From contig NZ_JAJDFY010000001.1 in the NCBI RefSeq assembly GCF_024704365.1, positions 1,593,001-1,657,000 on the forward strand: a stretch of DNA of 64,000 bases. The letters are read 5' to 3'. Origin of the DNA: Thermomonas sp. S9. Its GTDB lineage: Bacteria > Pseudomonadota > Gammaproteobacteria > Xanthomonadales > Xanthomonadaceae. Both the position numbers and the translations under genes were made by a program. Below, piece by piece: positions 46,212 to 54,311 of the stretch. Positions within the stretch are counted from its first letter, which is position 1. The number at the start of each line of letters is the position of its first letter. The notes under the pieces are model-generated. The model was not told the origin of the DNA and did no database searches. It saw only the letters and a list, made by a program, of their open reading frames with translations.

Positions 46212-46239
46212 GTACGCCGCCCGCCGCCGATTGGATGCA
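46212..46239 (-). promoter_or_regulatory. Candidate RpoE promoter of the desaturase lipid operon
   Basis: Leftward TGCATCC, 16-bp spacer, CGTAC. Same layout as five other operon heads in this locus. Confidence 0.65.
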
Positions 46240-46272
46240 GGCGCGCCGGCCCGCCGGCGATTCCGGGCGCGC

Positions 46273-46301
46273 TGCATCCGTTTGCCGCACGGGTGCGTAA
46301 T
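46273..46301 (+). promoter_or_regulatory. Candidate autoregulated promoter of rpoE-chrR
   Basis: Rightward TGCATCC at 46273-46279, 16-bp spacer, CGTAAT at 46296-46301. It is divergent from the desaturase promoter 34 bp away. Confidence 0.7.
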
Positions 46302-46392
46302 GCAGGCCAGATTCCCCAACCGCGCGGCCTCCCGTACCATGCGACCCAACGTCCACCATGGAGACCTGTCGCCCTTCGAGGCGGCCAGAGCC

Positions 46393-46972
46393 ATGTCGAT
46401 TGCCGGCGCAAGCCCCGGTGAGCCGGGTTATTGGATCGGTCAGATGCAGGCGGTGGCGCTGCGCCGCGACCAGGCCTGCTTCATGCGCATCTACGACCAC
46501 TTCGCCCCGCGCGTGCGGCTGTACCTGCGCGGACTGGGGGGCGCCGGAGGCGGTGGCCGAGGAACTGGCGCAGGAGGCCCTGCTGCGGCTGTGGCAGCGC
46601 GCCGACACCTACGATGCCGGGCGCAGCACGCTGTCCACCTGGCTGTTCCGGATCGCCCGCAACCTCCACATCGACCGCCTGCGCCGCGAAAACCACTGGA
46701 TCGCGGTGGACATCGAGCCGGCGCTGGACTGCGAGGAGGAAACCGAAGCCCCCGGGTTCTCCTCGGCCGAGCGCTTTGCCGCGCACGCCGACCTCAACGA
46801 ACGGATCGACCGCCTGTCGGCGATCCAGGCCCGCCTGATCCGCATGTCGTACTTCGAAGCCAAATCCCACCAGCAGATTGCCGACGAGCTCGGGATGCCG
46901 CTGGGCACCGTGAAATCCTCGATCCGGCGGGCGTTCCAGCGCCTGCAGGCCGGCGTGCAGGGGGACGCATGA
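46393..46972 (+). CDS. rpoE: ECF sigma factor RpoE (ChrR-partner), frameshifted as read
   Basis: Region 2 begins ACFMRIYDHFAPRVRLYLRGLG; after the break it resumes APEAVAEELAQEALLRLWQRADTYD with STLSTWLFRIARNLHIDRLR, and region 4 is SYFEAKSHQQIADELGMPLGTVKSSI. The frame shifts in six G at 46536-46541; one fewer restores a protein of about 192 residues. Such sigma factors answer singlet oxygen. ATG 46393 is chosen; 46339 is an alternative. The stop overlaps the chrR ATG. Confidence 0.88.
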
Positions 46973-47640
46973 TCCCGCGCCACCACCTCGACCCGGCTAC
47001 CCTGGTCAGCCATGCCGCCGGCGCGCTGTCGCCGGAGATGGCGGCGGTCGCCGACACCCACCTGGAAGGCTGCGCCTACTGCCGCCGCCAGCTGGCGGAT
47101 GCCGAGCGCATCGGCGGCAGCCTGCTGGCGCAGCAGCAGCCGGGCGCGGAAGACCCCGCCCGCGACGAGCGTCTGCGCGCGGACATGCTGGCGCGCCTGC
47201 GTGAGCCGCTGCCGATCGTCGAACGCAAGGCTGAAGCCGCTCCTGCGCGCCTGCCGGCGGACGCCCTGCCGCGCCCGCTGCAACCTTACTTCGGCAAGAC
47301 CTGGAAAGACCTGCGCTGGCGCTGGGTGGCGCCCGGGGTGCAGATGATCCGCGCGCCGAAGATGAGTGGCGATACCCTGATCCTGCTCAAGATCGCGCCG
47401 GGCAAGAGCATGCCGGTGCACAGCCACCGCGGCAGCGAGCTGACCCAGATCCTCAAAGGCGCCTATGACGACGAGCTGGGCCATTTCGGCCCCGGCGACA
47501 TGGCCGACCTGGACAGCGACGTGGAGCACCAGCCGGTGACCTCGCCGGGCGTGCCCTGCATCTGCGTGGCCGCACTCGACGGCCCGCTGGAGTTCCGCGG
47601 CTGGCTGGCGCGCAAGCTGCAGCCGCTGGTGGGGCTGTAA
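46969..47640 (+). CDS. chrR: ChrR, zinc-dependent anti-sigma factor
   Basis: A 223-residue protein. The N-terminal zinc anti-sigma domain has HxxxCxxC (HLEGCAYC) plus an early His pair. The C-terminal cupin carries HSHRGSE and EHQPV, matching the second zinc site of Rhodobacter ChrR. ChrR holds RpoE inactive until singlet oxygen or organic peroxide. It overlaps rpoE by four bases and is followed by a terminator. Confidence 0.92.
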   Translation: MIPRHHLDPATLVSHAAGALSPEMAAVADTHLEGCAYCRRQLADAERIGGSLLAQQQPGAEDPARDERLRADMLARLREPLPIVERKAEAAPARLPADALPRPLQPYFGKTWKDLRWRWVAPGVQMIRAPKMSGDTLILLKIAPGKSMPVHSHRGSELTQILKGAYDDELGHFGPGDMADLDSDVEHQPVTSPGVPCICVAALDGPLEFRGWLARKLQPLVGL

Positions 47641-47694
47641 GCCGCCGCGCGCCGCGCCCTCCTTGGCGCGGCCCTGGTTGCCCCGGGAACGCGA

Positions 47695-47724
47695 AAGGCC
47701 CGCGCACAGGCGGGCCTTCTCGTG
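47695..47724 (+). terminator. Terminator between chrR and folE
   Basis: A 9-bp perfect stem AAGGCCCGC / GCGGGCCTT with a 6-base loop, then TCTCGTGT. It lies between convergent genes and may serve both. Confidence 0.75.
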
Positions 47725-47745
47725 TGCCGAATGGGCGGCCGCGGG

Positions 47746-48468
47746 TCAGTCGCCGCCGCGGCGCAGCGACAGAAATTCCTTGCGCAGCGACGGGTCGCTC
47801 AGGAAGCGGCCGCGCATCACGCTGTTGATCATCCTGGACCCATCGTCCTTCACCCCGCGCCAGTGCATGCAGTAGTGGTCAGCCTCCATCACCACCGCGA
47901 TGCCGTCCGGCTTCAGGCGCTGCTCCAGCAGGTCGGCGATCTGGCTGACCGCTTCTTCCTGGATCTGCGGGCGCCGCATGATCCACTCGACCAGACGTGA
48001 ATATTTGGACAGCCCGATCAGGTTGGAGTCGGCATTCGGCAGCACGCCCACCCAGACCCGCCCCATGATCGGGCACAGGTGGTGCGAGCAGGCGCTGCGC
48101 ACGCGCAAGGGGCCGACGATCATCAGCTCGTTCAGGCGCTCGGCGTTGGGGAACTCGGTCACCGCCGGGGCGTGCTGGTAGCGGCCGGCGAATACTTCGC
48201 GCACATACATCTTCGCCAGTCGGCGCGCGGTGTCGCGGGTGTTGTGGTCGTGCTCCAAATCGATCACCAGCGCGCGCAGCAACTCCTGTGCGCGCGCGGC
48301 GACCTCGCGCTCGATCTCCTCCAGCTCGCCCGGCTGCAGGTAGCCGGCGATGTTGTCGTTGGCGTGGAAGCGCACGCCGGCCGCGCGCAGGCGCTCGCGC
48401 ACGCGCTGCGATGCCGGCTGGGTGGACAGGCATTGGAGGGGAACGGGTTCGCGCAGGGGATGCGACAT
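47746..48468 (-). CDS. folE: GTP cyclohydrolase I
   Basis: A 240-residue type IA enzyme: EHDHNTRDTARRLAKMYV, zinc ligands in CSHHLCPIMG, GLSKYSRLVEW, ADHYCMHWRGVKD and SVMRGRF. It makes dihydroneopterin triphosphate for folate or pterin cofactors. In a photo-stress locus it may supply the antenna pterin/folate for the photolyases nearby. It has its own candidate RpoE promoter. Confidence 0.93.
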   Translation of the reverse strand: MSHPLREPVPLQCLSTQPASQRVRERLRAAGVRFHANDNIAGYLQPGELEEIEREVAARAQELLRALVIDLEHDHNTRDTARRLAKMYVREVFAGRYQHAPAVTEFPNAERLNELMIVGPLRVRSACSHHLCPIMGRVWVGVLPNADSNLIGLSKYSRLVEWIMRRPQIQEEAVSQIADLLEQRLKPDGIAVVMEADHYCMHWRGVKDDGSRMINSVMRGRFLSDPSLRKEFLSLRRGGD

Positions 48469-48520
48469 GGCCGGGCTCGCTGGAAAAAGGGGGAGGGAGA
48501 CGGACGTGCAACGAAGGTGC

Positions 48521-48547
48521 TTACGCCGCAAACGGCGCCTTGGATGC
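48521..48547 (-). promoter_or_regulatory. Candidate RpoE promoter of folE
   Basis: Leftward GCATCC (48547-48542), 16-bp spacer, CGTAA (48525-48521). It starts just before the end of the neighbouring photolyase gene. Confidence 0.7.
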
Positions 48548-48556
48548 GCGCCGGGT

Positions 48557-50086
48557 TCACACCTCGTCAAGTCGGCCCAGCAGCTGGTCGGCCCGCGCGG
48601 CGAGCGCCCGGCGGCGCTCGAGTGGCATCCGCGCCAGCTGGCGGTAGGGCATGGCCAGCCGCGGGTTGCCCGCCAGGTGCGCGTGGTGGCGGTCGAGGAA
48701 ATCCCAGTACAGCGCATTGAACGGGCAGCCGTGCGGGCCGGTGGCCAGATCGCGGCGGTAATGGCAGTGCCGGCAGTGGTCGCCCATCCGGTGCAGGTAG
48801 GCCGCGGCCGACACGTAGGGCTTGGTCGCCAGCAGGCCGCCGTCGGCATACTGGCTCATGCCCAGCGTGTTCGGCAGTTCCACCCATTCGAACGCGTCGA
48901 TGTAGATGCCGAGATACCAGCGGTGCAGTGCCTGCGGGTCGAGCCCGGCCAGCAGCGCGAAATTGCCGATCACCATCAGGCGCTGGATGTGGTGGGCGTG
49001 CGCGTGCGCCAGCGATTGCCCGATCGCGCTGCGCACGCAGGCCATGCGGGTGTCGCCGTCCCAGAACCAGCGCGGCAGCGGACGCGCGTGCCCGAACGCG
49101 TTGCTGGCGTCGTAGCCGGGCATGCGCGCCCAGTACACGCCGCGCACGTATTCGCGCCAGCCCAGGATCTGGCGGATGTAGCCCTCCACCGCCGCCAGCG
49201 GTGCGCGCCCGGCGCGGCCCTCGGCCTCGACCCGCGCGATCACCTCCGCCGGCGAGAGCATCTTCACGTTCAGCGCGAACGACAGCAGCGAGTGGAACAA
49301 CCGCTGGGCGCGGCTGCTCAGGGCGTCCTGGTAGTCGCCGAAATGCGGCAGCGCGTGCTCGACGAAAGCGTCGAGCTGGGCCAGCGCCTCCTCGCGATCG
49401 ACCGGCCAGCGGAAGCTGTCCGCCGAGGGAGCGCCGAAGCTGGCGACGCCGGCGGCTTCGATGCTGGCCCACAGCGCGCGGTGGTCGTGCACCGGCCGCA
49501 GGTCCGGCGGTTCCGGCGGGCGGCCGTGCCAGGGCTTGCGGTTCTCGGCATCGAAGTTCCAGCGCCCGCCCAGCGGGCTGCCATCGGGCTCCAGCAGCAC
49601 GCCGTGGCGCTGCCGCATGTGGCGGTGGAACGGCTCCATCGTCCAGCGCTTGCGGCTGCCGAAGAAGCGCGCCACGGCAGAGCGCTCCGCGAGGAAGTGC
49701 TGGCTGTCCACGCCGTGCGCCGGGATCGGCAGGCGCGCGGCATACTCGCGCAGCTGCGCGTCCAGCCGCCATTCGTCCGGATCCTGGTATTCGAACGCGG
49801 TGGCGCCGTGCAGGGCGATCAGTCGGTCCAGGTTGGCGGTCAGCGAGGGCAGGTTGGCGGGATCGTCGATCCGCAGGTAGTCAACCCGGTGGCCGGCCGC
49901 GCGCAAGCGCTCGGCGAAGCGGCGCATCGCGGCGAAGATGGCGAGGATTTTCTGCGCGTGGTGCAGGACGTAATCGGTCTCCTGCCGCACTTCCATCAGC
50001 ACGTACAGGACATCCTCGCGCACCGCGTCGAACCAGGGATGATGCGGGTTCAGCTGGTCGCCGAGTATCAGCCGCAGGCAGGTCAT
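48557..50086 (-). CDS. phrB: Fe-S cluster bacterial (6-4) photolyase/cryptochrome
   Basis: A 509-residue FeS-BCP family protein: LRLILGDQLNPHHPWF at the start, WGNF-type IGNFALLAGLDPQALHRWYLGIYIDAFEWVELPNT, and four cysteines for a 4Fe-4S cluster (MACVRSA, then HCRHCHY and HGCPFN). Homologues repair (6-4) photoproducts or act as CryB light sensors. It follows a lipocalin gene in the same leftward transcript. Confidence 0.92.
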   Translation of the reverse strand: MTCLRLILGDQLNPHHPWFDAVREDVLYVLMEVRQETDYVLHHAQKILAIFAAMRRFAERLRAAGHRVDYLRIDDPANLPSLTANLDRLIALHGATAFEYQDPDEWRLDAQLREYAARLPIPAHGVDSQHFLAERSAVARFFGSRKRWTMEPFHRHMRQRHGVLLEPDGSPLGGRWNFDAENRKPWHGRPPEPPDLRPVHDHRALWASIEAAGVASFGAPSADSFRWPVDREEALAQLDAFVEHALPHFGDYQDALSSRAQRLFHSLLSFALNVKMLSPAEVIARVEAEGRAGRAPLAAVEGYIRQILGWREYVRGVYWARMPGYDASNAFGHARPLPRWFWDGDTRMACVRSAIGQSLAHAHAHHIQRLMVIGNFALLAGLDPQALHRWYLGIYIDAFEWVELPNTLGMSQYADGGLLATKPYVSAAAYLHRMGDHCRHCHYRRDLATGPHGCPFNALYWDFLDRHHAHLAGNPRLAMPYRQLARMPLERRRALAARADQLLGRLDEV

Positions 50087-50146
50087 GCAGCGCCGCTCAT
50101 GCTGTGGATCGTGGCCGCAGCGGCATGGCCGGCGGCAGGCGCGGGC

Positions 50147-50722
50147 TTACTCGCATTCACCGTGGAAGACGTCGCTGCCTTCGCCGCGTTCCGGCCAGCG
50201 CTGCGGCACGCGCTGGATGCGCGCCGGGTCGTAGCCCATCGCGCGGGCGCGCCCCAGCATCGCCTGCCAGTCGGCCTCGCTGACCTGCGGCGTGCGCGCC
50301 ATGTACCACAGGTAATCGCGGGCATCGCGCACGACCAGCACCTGGCTGTAATCCGGCGCCAGCCAGCCCACCTTGTACTGCGCCTTGAACAGGCCGAAGA
50401 AGCGCACCTTCCACTCGGCATTGCCGGTACCGGGCACCACCAGCCCGGTGGATTGCAGCAGCTTCACCGGGGCGTCGAAGCGGTCCGGGCGGTAGCGGTA
50501 CCAGGTGCAGACGTTGCCGTCGCGGTCGAGGCGGTAGGTTTCCACCGGGTTGTGGTTGCCGCGCTCGAGCCGGGTCGGGATGATGCCGACCACGTACCAG
50601 CGGCCCATGTAGCGCGGCAGGTCGACGTGGTCCACCGGCGTGATCGGGGCGGCGGCGCGGGCGCAGCCGGTGGCCGCGACGGCCAGCAGGAATGGAAGCA
50701 GCGAAGCGGCGAGCAGGCGCAT
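50147..50722 (-). CDS. Lipocalin family lipoprotein
   Basis: A 191-residue protein with a lipobox (AATGC, Cys20). The lipocalin core is VDLPRYMGRWYVVGIIPT, ETYRLDRDGN, and LAPDYSQVLVVRDARDYLWYMAR. It is a paralogue of the lipocalin at 38976 but membrane-anchored. A candidate RpoE promoter lies 32-59 bases upstream, and phrB follows in the same direction. Confidence 0.9.
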   Translation of the reverse strand: MRLLAASLLPFLLAVAATGCARAAAPITPVDHVDLPRYMGRWYVVGIIPTRLERGNHNPVETYRLDRDGNVCTWYRYRPDRFDAPVKLLQSTGLVVPGTGNAEWKVRFFGLFKAQYKVGWLAPDYSQVLVVRDARDYLWYMARTPQVSEADWQAMLGRARAMGYDPARIQRVPQRWPERGEGSDVFHGECE

Positions 50723-50753
50723 GGGCGTGGCGAGGTGCGGAGGATGCCTTCGA

Positions 50754-50781
50754 TTACGCAGCCGGCGCGGGGGTGGATGCA
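50754..50781 (-). promoter_or_regulatory. Candidate RpoE promoter of the lipocalin-phrB operon
   Basis: Leftward TGCATCC (50781-50775), 16-bp spacer, CGTAA (50758-50754). It is back to back with the promoter at 50790. Confidence 0.7.
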
Positions 50782-50789
50782 GCCGCGCC

Positions 50790-50816
50790 GCATCCGCCGC
50801 GCCGCGCCGCGCGTAC
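50790..50816 (+). promoter_or_regulatory. Candidate RpoE promoter of the SDR operon
   Basis: Rightward GCATCC (50790-50795), 16-bp spacer, CGTAC (50812-50816); the gene starts at 50854. Confidence 0.65.
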
Positions 50817-50853
50817 TGCAGTCATCTCCAGATGACGGGGCGGCGAGGACGCG

Positions 50854-51597
50854 ATGGACGCAGCGGGCACGAACGGGAAGATCCTGGTGTATGGCGCCAC
50901 CGGCGGCGTCGGCGAATGCCTGACGCGGCAGCTGGCCGCGGCGGGGCATCCGCTGCATCTGGTGGCGCGCGACGCGCAGAGGCTGCAGGCGCTGGCCACG
51001 GCGCTGGGAGCCGGCTTCAGCGCGGTGGATGTCACCGTCGAGGGCGCCTTCGCGCAGGTGGCGGCCGAGGCCGGTACGCCGCTGTCCGGGCTTGCGTATG
51101 CAGTGGGCAGCATCAACCTCAAGCCCTTCACGCGCCTGACCGCGACGGATTTCCTGTGTGATTTCCAGCTCAACGCGGCGGCGGCCGCGCTGGCGGTGCA
51201 GGCGGCCTTGCCGGCCCTGCGCGCGGCGCCCGGCGGGCGCGCCTCGGTGGTGCTGTTCTCCTCGGTGGCCGCCGGCCGCGGGTTCGCACTGCACGCCTCC
51301 ATCGCGATGGCCAAGGCGGCGGTGGAAGGCCTGACCCGGGCGCTGGCCGCCGAGCTGGCGCCAGCAATCCGGGTGAATGCGATTGCGCCTTCGCTGCTGG
51401 ACACCCCGCTGGCGCAGGGCATCGCCGGCAACGTGCACCTGCGCGAGGCGGTGGCGGCCAGCCACCCGCTGGGGCGGATCGGGCAGGCGGACGATGCGGC
51501 GGCGCTGGCGGCGTTCCTGCTGTCCGCGCAGGCCGACTGGATCACCGGCCAGGTGCTGGGCGTGGACGGCGGCCGCGGCGCGGTCGCGGGCAAGTAA
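50854..51597 (+). CDS. Short-chain dehydrogenase/reductase family protein
   Basis: A 247-residue Rossmann protein: [14 protein letters not shown] at residues 12-25, [11 protein letters not shown] with the catalytic-type Ser, and [12 protein letters not shown] near the end. The usual YxxxK is replaced: [13 protein letters not shown] keeps the Lys but has Ile where Tyr should be, so normal SDR chemistry is doubtful. Homologues belong to the conserved RpoE-ChrR gene set. It heads a rightward operon. Confidence 0.85.
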   Translation: MDAAGTNGKILVYGATGGVGECLTRQLAAAGHPLHLVARDAQRLQALATALGAGFSAVDVTVEGAFAQVAAEAGTPLSGLAYAVGSINLKPFTRLTATDFLCDFQLNAAAAALAVQAALPALRAAPGGRASVVLFSSVAAGRGFALHASIAMAKAAVEGLTRALAAELAPAIRVNAIAPSLLDTPLAQGIAGNVHLREAVAASHPLGRIGQADDAAALAAFLLSAQADWITGQVLGVDGGRGAVAGK

Positions 51598-51608
51598 AGG
51601 GTGCGCCG

Positions 51609-51758
51609 ATGCCGCGGATGCGCCGCAAGCACGAACTGCCGCAGAAGCCCTGCGCGGCCTGCGGGCGCCCATTTGCATGGCGGCGCAAATGGGCGCGCGA
51701 CTGGGAATCCGTGCGCTACTGTTCCCGGCGCTGCCGGAGACGCGACCGGAGGAAATGA
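51609..51758 (+). CDS. DUF2256 small zinc-finger-like protein
   Basis: A 49-residue protein. It contains [20 protein letters not shown] and YCSRRCRRR, giving two CxxC-type pairs. DUF2256 genes are short and typically sit beside photolyase or cryptochrome genes. It starts 11 bases after the SDR stop, and the next gene starts three bases after its TGA, so it is co-transcribed. The function is unknown. Confidence 0.85.
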   Translation: MPRMRRKHELPQKPCAACGRPFAWRRKWARDWESVRYCSRRCRRRDRRK

Positions 51759-51761
51759 ACG

Positions 51762-52430
51762 ATGGGCAAGCAGGTGCTGCTGGTAGGCGCGACCGGGCTG
51801 GTGGGGCGGGGCGTCCTGAATGTGTTGCTGGAGGCGCCCGACATCGCGCGGGTGACGGCGCTGGTGCGGCGACCGCTGGCGATCACGCATCCCAAACTGC
51901 GCGTGCAGCAGATCGCGGAGTTCTCCGCCGCCGTGCTGGCCGGGCTCGACCTGCACGGCCTGGAGGCCTGCCTGTACTGCGCCGGCCCGCTGCCGCTGGG
52001 CATGGGCGAAGCGGCCTACCGCGAGGCCACGGTCGCCACCCTCGCGCGGGTGGTGCAGGCCTACGCCCGGGCGAACCCGGAGGGCTATGTGGCCTACGTC
52101 TCCGGCATGGGCGCCGACCCCGGCAGCCGGCTGGTGCCGCTGCGGGTGAAGGGCGAGGCCGAGGCCGTGCTGGCGCGCTGCGGGCTGCAACACACCAGCC
52201 TGCGCCCGGGCGTGGTGCGTCCGGTGGACGGCGTGCGCTCGCCGCACCGGCTGCGCGGCCTGGCCTACCGCCTCGGCGATCCGCTGCTGGCGCTGGCCGC
52301 GCACCTGGCGCCGGCCATCTTCACCACCACGGCCGCGATCGGTGCCTGCATGTTGCGCTTGGTACTGGCCGCCGGCCCGCGCCCCACCGTGATCGAGAAC
52401 GCGGATATCACGCGGCTGGGCGGCGAGTGA
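51762..52430 (+). CDS. NAD(P)-binding Rossmann-fold oxidoreductase
   Basis: A 222-residue atypical SDR: VLLVGATGLVGRGVLNVLL at residues 5-23, a YCAGPLPLGMGEAAY segment, YVSGMGADPGS and LRPGVVRPVDG. It resembles HTATIP2/NmrA-like epimerase-type proteins. Translation is probably coupled to DUF2256 (AGGAAATGAACG spacing). The substrate is unknown. Confidence 0.85.
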   Translation: MGKQVLLVGATGLVGRGVLNVLLEAPDIARVTALVRRPLAITHPKLRVQQIAEFSAAVLAGLDLHGLEACLYCAGPLPLGMGEAAYREATVATLARVVQAYARANPEGYVAYVSGMGADPGSRLVPLRVKGEAEAVLARCGLQHTSLRPGVVRPVDGVRSPHRLRGLAYRLGDPLLALAAHLAPAIFTTTAAIGACMLRLVLAAGPRPTVIENADITRLGGE

Positions 52431-52449
52431 GCGTCGGGCCTTCCGCCGC

Positions 52450-53868
52450 TCAGGCAGAGGGCAGGGATTCCCAGGCCGCCAGCGCAGCCTGGCGTGAGGC
52501 GGCCAGGTCCACCATCGGCGCGGGATAGCCGCAGGCGGCCAACGCGGACGGGTTCTTCCAGGCCTCGTGCAGGGTCCTGGCCGGCAGCGCCGCCAGCTCC
52601 GGCAGCCAGCGCTTGAGGTAGGCGGCGTCGGGGTCGAACTTGGCCGATTGCAGATAAGGGTTGAATACCCGGAAATAGGGCGCGGCATCCGCTCCGCAGC
52701 CGGCCACCCACTGCCAGCCCAAGGTGTTATTGGCCAGGTCGGCGTCCACCAGCGTGTCCCAGAACCAGCGCGCGCCGTGGTGCCAGTGCTGGCGCAGGTT
52801 CTTGGTCAGGAAGCTGGCCACCACCATGCGCACGCGGTTGTGCATCCAGCCGGTGTGCCAGAGTTCGCGCATGCCAGCATCCACCAGCGGGATGCCGGTG
52901 CGGCCGCGCTGCCAGCGGCTCGAGCAGGGCGGGGGCGTCCTGCGCCCAAGGGAAGGCATCGAAGCGCGGGTTGAAGTTCGCCTGCGGCGTGTCCGGGAAG
53001 TGGTAGAGCAGGTGGTGGGCGAATTCGCGCCAGCCGAGTTCGCGCAGATAGGACTCGAGGTCCGGACGCTGGCGCCCCCGGCCTGCTGCGCGCGCTGCTG
53101 CAGCAGGGCATGGATCTGGACCGGCGTGATCTCGCCGAAATGCAGGTGGGGCGACAGGCGCGAGGTGCCATGGCGGGCCGGCAGGTCGCGCGATTTCGCA
53201 TAATCGTTCACGGCATCGTCCGCGAAGATCTCCAGCAGTTCCCGCGCCCCGGCTTCGCCCGGCGTCCACTGCGCCGCCATGCCGGCATCCCAGCGGATCG
53301 CCGGCAGCAACCCCAGCGCGGCCACCGGAAGGCCGCCGTCCGCCTGCAGCCACTGGCGCGCCCGCGCGATTGGCAGCGGCGTCGGTGCCGGCAGCTGCGC
53401 CCGCAGCCTGCGCCAGAACGGGGTGAACACGCGGTATGGCTGGCCGCCGTCGGTGGCCAGCGTCCAGGGCTCTCGCCAAAGGTTGCCCGAATGGCTGTGA
53501 ACCTCTATCCCGTCGGCGCGCAGCGCGGCTTTCAATGCAGAATCGTGGGCAATCGCGGCCGGCTCGTAGCGCCGGCTCCAATACACCGCGCGGGCACCGC
53601 TGGCAGCACACAGCTGGCGAATGCAGGTCAGGGTATCGCCCGTTGCGATATGCAGGCGTCCGTCCTGACATGACAAGGTCTGGTCCAGCGCGCGCAGGCT
53701 GTGATGCAGCCACCAGCGGCTGGCCGCGCCCGGTGCCCAGTCGCCATCGGCGGCCGGATCGTGTACGTATACCGGCAGAATGCGGTCATGTGCGGAGCAC
53801 GCCGCGTGCAGGGCGGGATTGTCGGCCAGGCGCAGGTCGCGCCGGAACAGCACCAGGGCGGTGGACAT
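52450..53868 (-). CDS. phrA: Class I DNA photolyase, frameshifted as read
   Basis: A deoxyribodipyrimidine photolyase of about 472 residues: VLFRRDLRLADNPAL at the start, YWSRRYEP, then WRHHLLYHFPDT-type sequence, TGIPLVDAGMRELWHTGWMHNR and NNTLGWQWVAGCG, the FAD-binding region. The stretch 52914-53079 is in another frame: one more C-strand base at the five-C run (53075-53079) and one base fewer near 52914-52922 restore continuity. A candidate RpoE promoter lies upstream. ATG 53868 is preferred over a TTG at 53871. Confidence 0.88.
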   Translation of the reverse strand: MSTALVLFRRDLRLADNPALHAACSAHDRILPVYVHDPAADGDWAPGAASRWWLHHSLRALDQTLSCQDGRLHIATGDTLTCIRQLCAASGARAVYWSRRYEPAAIAHDSALKAALRADGIEVHSHSGNLWREPWTLATDGGQPYRVFTPFWRRLRAQLPAPTPLPIARARQWLQADGGLPVAALGLLPAIRWDAGMAAQWTPGEAGARELLEIFADDAVNDYAKSRDLPARHGTSRLSPHLHFGEITPVQIHALLQQRAQQAGGASVRTSSPICANSAGANSPTTCSTTSRTRRRRTSTRASMPSLGRRTPPPCSSRWQRGRTGIPLVDAGMRELWHTGWMHNRVRMVVASFLTKNLRQHWHHGARWFWDTLVDADLANNTLGWQWVAGCGADAAPYFRVFNPYLQSAKFDPDAAYLKRWLPELAALPARTLHEAWKNPSALAACGYPAPMVDLAASRQAALAAWESLPSA

Positions 53869-53908
53869 CAAGGCACCGGATAGGAGGTCGGTAGAGGTAG
53901 TGCCGGCT

Positions 53909-53936
53909 TATACGTGAACCTCGAGCGTCCCGATGC
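53909..53936 (-). promoter_or_regulatory. Candidate RpoE promoter of phrA
   Basis: Leftward GCATCG (53936-53931), 16-bp spacer, CGTATAA (53914-53908). It differs from the consensus by one base. Confidence 0.55.
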
Positions 53937-54311
53937 GGTAGTCTGGATTTTACATAATATGTATTATGCGAAATAAGATGAACCAAAATAACCCCGCTCC
54001 GGTGCCGCCGCCCCGCTGCAGGCGGCTGTTCATCGCAGAGATTTCCGCCTCTTCCAGGTAGAAACTCTACGATTCGAGGCAGACAACTTTGCCATCCGAT
54101 GAACCTAGGCAGTCTTTATTGCCTTGAGGTTGGCGCATTGCAGAAATGTCTACCGAATCGATGCGCCGGACTCAGCGCCTGCATCGGTGCCGGAGCCGTC
54201 AGTGGGCTTGCTGGTTTGGCGGCGCACTCGTGGGCGTGCAGTTTTCCAGTCAAGGCACTACGTTCCATCGAGCAATGGTCCGCCCCGTTCGAGCTGGCTT
54301 CCACGCCGCTC
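53937..54311. other. Gene-free junction between photolyase locus and accessory island
   Basis: Base composition turns AT-richer here. CATAATA-TG-TATTATG (53953-53968) is an inverted repeat. A 31-codon frame at 53966-54061 (MRNKMNQNNPAPVPPPR) resembles the first residues of tyrosine integrases and may be a remnant. The rest shows no gene that I can support. Confidence 0.4.

Noticed and set aside
53966..54061. 31-codon frame MRNKMNQNNPAPVPPPR
   Set aside because: It resembles an integrase N-terminus but stops at once; too short to call a gene, so kept only as a possible remnant.
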